15,023 nt of DNA, taken from contig NW_013654806.1 in assembly GCF_000499385.1 (NCBI RefSeq), positions 5,001 through 20,023 on the forward strand, written 5' to 3'. Position numbers and translations under genes: made by a program. This stretch comes from Eimeria necatrix. Taxonomy: Eukaryota > Apicomplexa > Conoidasida > Eucoccidiorida > Eimeriidae. Below, in pieces: positions 9,884 through 15,023 of the stretch (its first letter is position 1; the number at the start of each line of letters is the position of its first letter). The notes beneath the pieces were generated by a model that was not told the DNA's origin, searched no databases, and saw only the letters and a program-made list of their open reading frames with translations.

Positions 9884-10750
9884 CGAAGCGGGTCCGTTTG
9901 AGGCCCCCGAGCCTCGAGCAGCANNNNNNNNNNNNNNNNNNNNNNNNNNNNNNNNNNNNNNNNNNNNNNNNNNNNNNNNNNNNNNNNNNNNNNNNNNNNN
10001 NNNNNNNNNNNNNNNNNNNNNNNCCCGCAGCAGCCCTGGGGGCCCCCCCCGGGTTGGGGGCCCCCTCGGGGGCCCCCCAGCTGGGGCCCCCCCCGCAGCT
10101 GGGGGCCCCCCCGCAGCTGGGGGGGCCCCCCCTGGGCGCGGGGGGCCTCCTGGCGGGGGGCCCCCTGGGGGGCCCCCTGGGGGGCCCCCCCGCCCCGCTG
10201 GGCCAGCTGGGGGCCCCCCTGGGGGCCCCCCAAATGGCGTACACGGAGGCGTTTATGTTTCCTTTGGAGTGTCTCGGGAGAAACGGGCGAATATCTCGGA
10301 GGTATGGTTTGCTGCTGGGGTGTGGGCGGGGTGTACGTACAGCTGACTTCCTGGGGGAGAGCAGCAGCAGCAGCAGCAGCTGCAGCAGCAGCAGCAGCTG
10401 CAGCAGCAGCAGCAGCAGCAGCTGCTGCAGCAACTCTACCGCTGCAAAGCAGCAATTGTTGATGCACTCTCTCATGTGTCTCCAAAGAAAACAGCACAAA
10501 TGAGGGCCTGGGCCCTCGCGGGCTGTTTGGAGACAACCCTGAGGGAGCTCGGCATCCAGGCCTTCCAGGTGAGGGTTTAGGGTTTAGGGTTTAGGGTTTA
10601 GGGTTTAGGGTTTAGGGTTTAGGGTTTGGCGCGGAGGCGCTGGGGTCGCTGTTTCCGCGGGAATTGGACGGAACTTGGACCAAACAAACGAGCTGATTAA
10701 TTTAATTAATTTAATTTAATTTAATTTAATTTAATTAATTTAATTAAATT

Positions 10751-10783
<33 letters not shown>

Positions 10784-10937
10784 TTTCAGGTCGAAGAAAT
10801 CAAAAGCGGCAGCTTCGAGGGTTTCCCCCAACCCACTCTCACCGACGACGACCAGCCAGCAGCCCAAATTCTGCGGAGGGTTACAGACCCTTTCAGCAGC
10901 AGCAGCAAGAGCAGCAGCAGCAGCAAATACATCCACT

Positions 10938-10939
<2 letters not shown>
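8532..10939 (+). CDS. Ala/Gln-rich protein running through the gap, with spliced C-terminal exons
   Basis: Not recognised. The plus frame is open from an ATG at 8532 (MAPGPARDSVGLGSETACLS) to the gap at 9924. It passes through Ala and Gln runs, SGDKREREEAVDPLLLL, MSPQQPRTPLQGPVDTPGDP, a basic stretch APRRAARKKPVRARRSAGG and GSGRQTKRPRR, which resembles nuclear localisation signals. Beyond the gap (frame unknown) it is Gly/Pro-rich. The exon around 10347-10568 reads Gln run, QLYRCKAAIVDALSHVSPKK, TAQMRAWALAGCLETTLREL and GIQAFQ, ending CAG|GTGAGG. The intron 10569-10789 starts with telomere-like TTTAGGG units and ends in (ATTT)n TTTCAG. The last exon 10790-10939 reads VEEIKSGSFEGFPQPTLTDD then a Ser-rich tail and TAG, phase 0. 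The junction before 10347 is unclear (GAG|GTATGG donor at 10302 possible). Caution: in-register minus frames are also open and natural-looking across most of this block (for example METSAAPKSWGAPPLKSSSG from 9538), so strand is contested except at the intron, whose signals favour plus. Confidence 0.45.
9105..9118. repeat. Dispersed palindrome, diverged copy
   Basis: CCTGTAGATACACC; right arm intact, left arm degraded; inside the plus frame. Confidence 0.4.
9135..9212. repeat. Imperfect tandem duplication of about 39 bases
   Basis: CAGCAGCAACTTGCTGCTGC ... CTTTCCAACTCG occurs twice (second copy has fewer GCT units and one TCT). In the plus frame it duplicates QQLAAAxLSNS. Confidence 0.8.
9775..9788. 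repeat. Dispersed palindrome, near copy
   Basis: GGTGTACGTACGCC, one mismatch to the perfect form, within the plus open frame. Confidence 0.7.
9832..9882. repeat. CAG run (about 16 units) before the gap
   Basis: Uninterrupted CAG just upstream of the assembly gap, likely contributing to assembly failure. Confidence 0.9.
9924..10023. other. Assembly gap (100 N)
   Basis: Exactly 100 undetermined bases, a conventional placeholder, so true length and reading frame across it are unknown. It is flanked by CAG-rich sequence on the left and GGGGGCCCCC repeats on the right. Confidence 0.98.
10030..10232. repeat. GC-rich GGGGGCCCCC palindrome cluster
   Basis: Second cluster of the unit seen at 1678-2245, including a 15-base tandem (CCGCAGCTGGGGGCC type) at 10070-10130. 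Confidence 0.9.
10330..10343. repeat. Dispersed palindrome, near copy
   Basis: GGTGTACGTACAGC; left arm and centre perfect, last bases altered to TACAGC as in the copy at 3386. Confidence 0.7.
10573..10788. repeat. Telomere-like and AT repeats filling an intron
   Basis: TTTAGGG units at 10573-10628, about 60 unique bases, then (TTTAA)n and (ATTT)n at 10695-10786 that also serve as the pyrimidine-rich tract before TTTCAG. Confidence 0.9.
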
Positions 10940-10983
<44 letters not shown>

Positions 10984-11226
10984 CGTGGCGTGTCGCGGTC
11001 GCACCGAACTCGGTGCGAGCAGCAGCAGCGAAAGCAGCAGCAGCAGCAGCAGCAGCACAAGCAACTGCAGCAGCGGCGAGAGCAGCTGCAGTTGCTGCAG
11101 CAGCAGCAGCAGCAGCAGCAGCAGCACACTCGCGGGGCCAAAACTCTTTTTGTGTCTCTTTCGGGGCTTTGCTGCCCGCAGTGCTGCTGCATGCGCTGCA
11201 GCGGCAAATAAGGCCGTGAGGGTTTT
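10940..11226. other. CAG-rich block after the plus stop, strand undecided
   Basis: Every frame is long and open. The plus Gln frame reads EQQQRKQ, HKQLQQRREQLQLLQ and HTRGAKTLFVSLSGLCCPQ. A minus frame reads RTEFGATATRHALLL, then VDVFAAAAALAAAAERV, NLGCWLVVVGESGLGETLEA and AAFDFFDLK before a stop at about 10785, in antisense register with the plus exon 10790-10939. A second minus frame reads LPLQRMQQHCGQQSPERDTK. At least one is likely coding; I cannot choose. Confidence 0.35.
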
Positions 11227-11361
11227 TTAGGTTTAGGGTTTAGGGTTTAGGGTTTAGGGTTTGTCGAGCGGCAGCGAAGGAACCCCCTTTCAAGTGCCAT
11301 TTTCCGATGTGAGCTCTGCGCGTGGAAACCCTAAACCCTAAACCCTAAACCCTAAACCCTA
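11227..11361. repeat. Telomere-like arrays, inverted pair
   Basis: TTTAGGG at 11227-11263 and AAACCCT at 11325-11361 around about 60 unique bases in which I see no gene. Confidence 0.95.
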
Positions 11362-11501
11362 GTTTTTTGGAAACCCTAGGGAGAAAGCAACTGCTGAGGT
11401 GTACAGACACTTGCTGCCAAACCCTAGGGAGGTTTTGTTGCTTTTCGCTTTTGGTATTTTTAAATTTCTTTTCTAGATTTGCTTCTTTCTTCCGCGGAAT
11501 C
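11362..11501. other. Spacer without recognised gene
   Basis: Contains two isolated AAACCCT-like pieces, one palindrome copy and a T-rich stretch at 11440-11490. No coding frame stands out. Confidence 0.5.
11398..11411. repeat. Dispersed palindrome, near copy
   Basis: GGTGTACAGACACT, same central AG variant as at 6344. Confidence 0.7.
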
Positions 11502-11546
11502 ATTAGGGTTTAGGGTTTAGGGTTTAGGGTTTAGGGTTTAGGGTTT
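11502..11546. repeat. Telomere-like array (TTTAGGG)
   Basis: About six units. Read on the minus strand it supplies the stop TAA of the exon 11538-11822. Confidence 0.95.
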
Positions 11547-11620
11547 TGAGTTCGGTTGGCAACACAGGGCCGCAAAGGCTGTTTGCGGCCCTGCACATGC
11601 CCTAGGCAGCAAGCGGGCGA

Positions 11621-11665
<45 letters not shown>

Positions 11666-11667
11666 TT

Positions 11668-11699
<32 letters not shown>

Positions 11700-11822
11700 C
11701 TGTTGCTGCTGCAGCAGCTTCTGCTGTTGCTGCTGCAGCTCTTGCTGTTGCTGCTGCAGCAGCTTCTGCAGTTGCTGCTGCAGCTCTTGCTGCAGCTGCA
11801 GCAGCAGCAGCGGCTGCTGCTG
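11538..11822 (-). CDS. Gln/Leu coiled-coil-like terminal exon
   Basis: Not recognised. The minus frame begins directly after a good acceptor (TGACTCCCTGGGCCTTAG, whose TAG is an in-frame stop, so splicing is needed). It reads QQQPLLLLQLQQELQQQLQK, LLQQQQQELQQQQQKLLQQ, a long Gln run with single Lys, then LARLLPRACAGPQTAFAALC and QPNSKP. It stops at TAA 11540-11538 inside a telomere-like array. Leu, Glu and Lys at near-heptad spacing suggest a coiled coil. It enters in phase 0, and the nearest upstream phase-0 minus donor is that of exon 5 (12197) of the 11916-13608 gene, so it could be an alternative last exon of that gene; otherwise its other exons are missing. The plus strand of the same DNA gives only poly-Leu. 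Confidence 0.5.
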
Positions 11823-11879
11823 CTAAGGCCCAGGGAGTCAAAGCAACCCTTTTAACCAGCTGCGCGAGGAGACTTCGCG

Positions 11880-11924
11880 TTTAGGGTTTAGGGTTTAGGG
11901 TTTAGGGTTTAGGGTTTAGGGTTT
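11880..11924. repeat. Telomere-like array (TTTAGGG) overlapping a stop codon
   Basis: About six units; read on the minus strand it encodes the final Lys-Pro and TAA of the six-exon gene. Confidence 0.95.
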
Positions 11925-13608
11925 GTTTTCGAGCTTCCGGTGGTATCTGCGCACCACGTGTCTGTCTCCGTCATTCTTCAAGATGCAATACTGCAGCAGA
12001 CCAAAACCCTAAACCCTAAACCCTCGGCTGCTAGAGACCCTAAACCCTAATGTCTGGGCTCCAAACCCTAAACCCTAAACCCTGAACCCTCGAGTCACTC
12101 GCTGCTCAAGCCGCCCCGGCCAGCGCTTAGAACCCCCAAACCCTAAACCCTAATAAACCCTAAACCCTAAACCCTAAACCCTAAACCCTCGCCGACCTGC
12201 GCCAAAGTAAGGGGCCCCTTTTCCTTTCCCTGTGGATCTTCAGTAAGCAAAATCCGCGTCATGTATAGTGTCCCTGCGGCACCCCCAAACCCTAAACCCT
12301 AAACCCTAAACCCTAAACCCTAAACCCTAACGGTTTCCCGGAGCAGCACCGCATTCCCTTCGCCGCTGCTTCCTCGCCCCGCACCCTCCAGCGCCCAACG
12401 CCCCGAGTCTCGGGTCTAGGGTTTAGGGTCTAGGGTTTAGGGTTTAGGGTTTAGGGTTTAGGGTTTAGGGTTTAGGGTTTAGGGTTTGGGACCTCGACTC
12501 ATTTGATACTTCACAAACAAAATCCCGTCAATCTCCGCAGCCAAAAAGTTCCCTTCGGTGCAGCCTGGAGTTATATGCCGCAGCGGCGCATGCGGCACGA
12601 CTTCCTCCAGCTGCGCGCAATTAGGGTTTAGGGTTTAGGGTTTAGGGTTTAGGGTTTAGGGTTTAGGGTTTGGGGTTTAGGGTTTGGGGTTTAGGGTGGC
12701 TTGGGGTTTGGGCTTGGGGTTTGGGGTTTCTGCGCAGGGGAGGGGCGTTCAAACTTGAGACGCTGCCGGCTACGGGAGCAGCCTAGGGTTTAGGGTTTAG
12801 GGTTTAGGGTTTAGGGTTTAGGGTTTAGGGTTTAGGGTTTACGGGGACGTGGGGCTTGGGAATCCCATCGAAGAGAATGTGGCGGGGGCAATCGGCGCGG
12901 AGGGCTGAGTGGGAAATGAGGGTTAGGGTGGGGGCTGAGGGTTGAGGGTTTGAGGGTTTAGGGTTTGAGGGTTTAGGGTTTGAGGGTTTAGGGTTTGAGG
13001 GTTTAGGGTTTGGGGTTTCGTAGACCAGCCGAAACCGCGGCGCGTTCAAATGCAGCAGCAACTCCCAAGCAGCTCCATCATGAATATCAATTCCGAAGAA
13101 CTCCACTATATCCGTCATGCCGTCAGATCTGCGCAAAACCCTAAACCCTAAACCCTAAACCCTAAACCCTAAACCCTAGGGTCTGCGGTTCCTGCGCAAG
13201 AAGCTCTTCGTGAGAAGCTCAGAGATGTGCGAATGACGCGACAGCTCTTGGCTTTCGCAGTCTGGAGCCAACGACTTAGGGTTTGGGGTTTAGGGTTTGG
13301 GGTTTAGGGTTTAGGGTTTAGGGTTTGGGGGTTAGGGTTTAGGGTTTGTGGTGACCACTGGTCTCACCGCTGGTCCTCCGTAATGATCCATTCGCCGTTG
13401 AGCCCTTCATTGTCTTTGCAGTGGTAAGCCAGAAGTTCTTCAGGTAGTTCTCCTGCAGCAAACCCTAAACCCTAAACCCTAAACCCTAAACCCCAAACCC
13501 CAAACCCTAAACCCTAAACCCTAAACCCTCGCTTTCTTCAAGCAGAGCAGCAAAGGCAAAACCCTCACCTTCTTTGAATTCTTGTCTGAGTGACTCCATT
13601 TGATCCAT
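11916..13608 (-). CDS. Six-exon gene with telomere-repeat introns; possible small lipid-binding beta-barrel protein
   Basis: Coding exons are 13608-13569, 13452-13368, 13128-12843, 12610-12493, 12273-12197 and 11990-11916. Each junction is GT-AG and the phases agree (1, 2, 0, 1, 0), giving 226 residues. The start is AAAATGG at 13608, giving MDQMESLRQEFKE, preceded by a possible 5' UTR acceptor TTCTTCTACAG. Key stretches: ELPEELLAYHCKDNEGLNGE, WIITEDQRSDGMTDIVEFFG, ELLLHLNAPRFRLVYE, residues 82-106 as NPKPS repeats, RADCPRHILFDGIPKPHVP, PHAPLRHITPGCTEGNFLAA, IDGILFVKYQMSRGTLYMTR, YCILKNDGDRHVVRRYHRK. The early G-x-W followed by DGM...FFG and a C-terminal R-x-x-R-x-Y pattern with alternating strands recalls the fatty-acid-binding protein/calycin fold; this is a pattern impression, not a match. 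Such proteins carry lipids in the cytosol, and no signal peptide is visible. Introns 1-5 (116, 239, 232, 219, 206 bases) all contain TTTAGGG/AAACCCT arrays. Gene structure is solid; function is tentative. Confidence 0.72.
12003..12190. repeat. Telomere-like arrays of intron 5
   Basis: AAACCCT arrays at 12003-12025, 12036-12051, 12062-12092 and 12135-12190, all in the same orientation, separated by short unique pieces that could hide small exons but are not needed for phase. Confidence 0.95.
12284..12488. repeat. Telomere-like arrays of intron 4, inverted pair
   Basis: AAACCCT at 12284-12331 and TTTAGGG at 12411-12488 flank about 80 GC-rich unique bases; the arms are complementary. Confidence 0.95.
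12622..12841. repeat. Telomere-like arrays of intron 3
   Basis: TTTAGGG units at 12622-12735 (degenerating into TTTGGGG and CTTGGGG) and at 12784-12841, same orientation, with about 50 unique bases between. Confidence 0.95.
12946..13018. repeat. 15-base telomere-derived repeat (TTTAGGG + TTTGAGGG) inside an exon
   Basis: Alternating 7- and 8-base units make a 15-base period. On the minus strand it reads AAC CCT AAA CCC TCA, that is NPKPS four times and NPQPS once, with no stop. Ordinary heptamer arrays give TAA in each frame. Confidence 0.9.
13135..13348. repeat. Telomere-like arrays of intron 2, inverted pair
   Basis: AAACCCT at 13135-13180 and TTTAGGG/TTTGGGG at 13276-13348 flank about 95 unique bases that contain exon-like but phase-unnecessary sequence. 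Confidence 0.95.
13459..13530. repeat. Telomere-like array of intron 1
   Basis: About ten AAACCCT units, two of them AACCCCA variants. Confidence 0.95.
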
Positions 13609-13836
13609 TTTCGCTGTAGAAGAAATCCTTTTTAATTTTCTGAAACGCGGGTTTAGGGTTTAGGGTTTAGGGTTTAGGGTTTAGGGTTTAGGGTTTGGCT
13701 CCCGCCGGTTCCTTGGCCGCTTCCAGGAAATGGAAACACCAATAGAGGGTTTGAGGGTTTTTTAGTGAAGTTAAATAACTCCGAAAATAAGAGAAAAACA
13801 AAATAGCGACTAACACGCAAATGTGGCGTGTGCTCA

Positions 13837-13850
13837 GGTGTACATACACC
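13837..13850. repeat. Dispersed palindrome, perfect copy
   Basis: GGTGTACATACACC with symmetric flanks A...T, extending the palindrome to 16 bases. Confidence 0.85.
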
Positions 13851-14211
13851 TCACGCCGCCGCGCCTTCTGGCCTTCCTTCCGGCGAAATTCTCCGTTTAA
13901 AGTTCTTTTGGAGTTAATTTTTGATTTTGAATTCAACTAAAAGGTCGAATTGGCTTTTTGGCGAGCCGCAGAAGGTCAATTTGGCCTGAAATCCACCGAG
14001 CGGCGGTGAGTCGCCTGAGCCAGGTGTCTGCCCGCCTCGCGGCGCCCGCAGAGGGAAAACGGGAACAAAACGCGAGAAATAAGTTCGAAATGTCTTTTTA
14101 AATTAATTTAAAACTCTTTTTAAATTAAATTGTCGAAAAATTCCGCCAAAGTTTTCCATTTTATGAAACTTTCCCTCTCCGCCCGCAGCCGCTGCGCGTG
14201 GCGATAAGCGA

Positions 14212-14225
14212 GGTGTACGTACACC
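14212..14225. repeat. Dispersed palindrome, perfect copy
   Basis: GGTGTACGTACACC, a fully self-complementary 14-mer. Confidence 0.85.
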
Positions 14226-14358
14226 CCAAAAACCGCGCTCAAAACTGGAAATAAAACAAAACCACCATTTCAGAAACTTTTAATTCTTTTGAGGACTTTT
14301 TGATGAAATAACTTTCAGTTCCGGGATTATTGAGACACTTCCACTCACTGCTTGGCCC

Positions 14359-14427
14359 TCAGCAGCAAACTGGAGAAAAAATAACAACAACCCCACCAAG
14401 TTGCAGCAAATCTGCCCGTATAGTAAT

Positions 14428-14461
<34 letters not shown>

Positions 14462-14946
14462 GTTGCTGCTGCGGCTTGCGCTGCTGCTGCTGCCACTGCT
14501 GGTGTCGCAGCTGCTGCTGCCGCTGCTACTGTTGCTGCTGCTGATGTCGCTGCTGCTGCTGCTGCTGCTGCTAATGCTGCTGCTGCTGTTCTTGTTGCTG
14601 TTGCTGCTGCTGGTGTTGCCGCTGCTGCTGCTGCTGCTGCTGCTGCTGCGCGTCGCAGCGGGTCTGCAGAGCCGTAGAGCTCAATCCCAACAGCAGCAAC
14701 AGCAGCAGCTGCAGCAGCAACAGCAGCAGCTGCAGCAGCAAAAGCTCCCAGTTGAAGCGGCTGCAGAAGCAGCAGAAGCAGCAGCAACAGTAGCAGCAGC
14801 AGCAGAAGCGGCAGCAGCAGCAGCAGAAGCAGCAGCAACAGTAGCAGCAGCAGCAGAAGCAGCAGCAGAGAGAATGAAAAGGGATTTATGCTGCTCGTAC
14901 TCTATTTTCCTCAGAGCAGCAGCATAAGTGGTTTGGAAGCGCAGTT
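14359..14946 (-). CDS. Ala/Gln-rich protein, two-exon partial model
   Basis: Not recognised. Exon 14946-14901 follows a TTTAG that ends a telomere-like array and reads TALPNHLCCCSEENR, ending at GTACGA (phase 0). The intron 14761-14900 is CT-rich (CCCTTTTCATTCTCTCTGCT then CTG/CTT units) and ends CTTCTGCAG. Exon 14760-14359 continues in phase with PLQLGAF, Ala runs, VGIELYGSADPLRR, a long Ala run with TPAAATATRT breaks, a Gln run, and ITIRADLLQLGGVVVIFSPV before TGA at 14361-14359. The hydrophobic tail could be membrane-seeking but is short. The end may be spliced further: TTTTTTCTCCAG followed 21 bases later by GTGAGT lies at 14330-14372. The first exon is incomplete and the gene probably starts right of the window. 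The opposite strand also has a Gln frame (QQKLPVEAAAEAAEAAA), so strand is likely but not certain. Confidence 0.5.
14761..14878. repeat. CAG/GAA-type repeat with 57-base higher-order period
   Basis: GAAGC, AGCAGC and AACAGTAGC blocks recur as a longer unit twice (about 14770-14826 and 14827-14870). It lies in the proposed intron of the minus model. Confidence 0.6.
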
Positions 14947-14947
14947 C

Positions 14948-14992
14948 TAAACCCTCAAACCCTAAACCCTAAACCCTAAACCCTAAACCCTG
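14948..14992. repeat. Telomere-like array (AAACCCT)
   Basis: About six units at the right end. Just beyond it, the minus strand has an acceptor-like CTTCTTTATTTTCAG ending near 14998, so another intron border may lie there. Confidence 0.9.
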
Positions 14993-15023
14993 TGCTGCTG
15001 AAAATAAAGAAGCCAGATCTTTG

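Larger units (their letters stand above)
13609..14358. promoter_or_regulatory. Spacer upstream of the six-exon gene, likely promoter/5' UTR
   Basis: No convincing exon. It holds a TTTAGGG array at 13650-13697, AT-rich stretches (14090-14160) and two perfect palindromes at 13837 and 14212, the closest pair of perfect copies in the window. A minus acceptor-like TTCTTCTACAG just before the ATG at 13608 suggests a 5' UTR intron. Promoter function follows from position only. Confidence 0.4.

Noticed and set aside
12332..12410. Extra exon in intron 4
   Set aside because: Can be phased only with weak GTTAGG donor, and is unnecessary: exon 12493 joins exon 12273 in phase 1 (QMSR-G-TLYMTR).
12736..12783. 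Extra exon in intron 3 (RLKFERPSPAQ)
   Set aside because: It lacks a GT donor in phase, and exon 12843 joins exon 12610 directly in phase 0 (KPHVP|LEEVV).
13181..13275. Extra exon in intron 2 (QELSRHSHISELLTKSFL)
   Set aside because: Open and natural-looking, but it would need weak splice sites, while the flanking exons join in phase 2 without it. It remains a possible alternative exon.
13688..13936. Minus 82-residue open frame with a hydrophobic segment
   Set aside because: It ends in a telomere-like array, includes the palindrome, has AT-driven composition and no splice support. More likely spacer upstream of the 13608 start.
14940..15023. A true chromosome end or telomere
   Set aside because: Arrays are short (3-15 units), lie throughout the window in both orientations, and are followed by unique sequence.

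Overview
The window looks like nuclear DNA of an Eimeria-type coccidian (Apicomplexa). Three things suggest this: very dense CAG/CTG trinucleotide runs that read as poly-Ala, poly-Gln or poly-Ser inside otherwise protein-like frames; internal arrays of the apicomplexan telomere heptamer AAACCCT/TTTAGGG scattered far from any chromosome end; and sharp switches between GC-rich coding blocks and AT-rich blocks. The species cannot be fixed from sequence alone. There is one 100-base assembly gap (9924-10023).

Layout. Most convincing gene structure is on the minus strand, although the longest single frames are homopolymer-rich on both strands. From the left: a minus exon open at the left edge (1-835); unresolved minus exon material (836-1349); a two-exon minus model with a poly-Gln tract and a collagen-like Gly-Pro tract (1350-2865); a further minus gene with exons at 2903-3069 and 3644-4531, one intron of which is a 400-base CTAG tetranucleotide array; a gene-free AT-rich island (4766-6890); a repeat patch with a weak small minus model (6891-7700); a three-exon minus model (7828-8730); a plus-strand model running into the gap and ending in two well-spliced exons (8532-10939), whose strand is contested; a coiled-coil-like minus exon (11538-11822); a six-exon minus gene (11916-13608) that is the best supported model in the window; a promoter-like spacer (13609-14358); and a two-exon minus model reaching to the right end (14359-14946).

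The six-exon gene is the centre of interest. All five introns keep phase, all five are built around telomere-like heptamer arrays, one exon appears to translate a modified telomere-like array as an NPKPS pentapeptide repeat, and its stop codon lies inside such an array. Its conceptual product (226 residues) has a pattern weakly resembling small lipid-binding beta-barrel proteins.

A second striking element is a 14-base palindrome, GGTGTACRTACACC, present in 12 perfect or near copies across the window, mostly in spacers and introns. No pathway links the genes to each other; the shared theme is the repeat-built introns and spacers. Strand and frame are intrinsically uncertain wherever CAG runs dominate, because such runs are open in all six frames. 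Exon calls therefore rest on the unique sequence between runs, splice-site quality and phase agreement.
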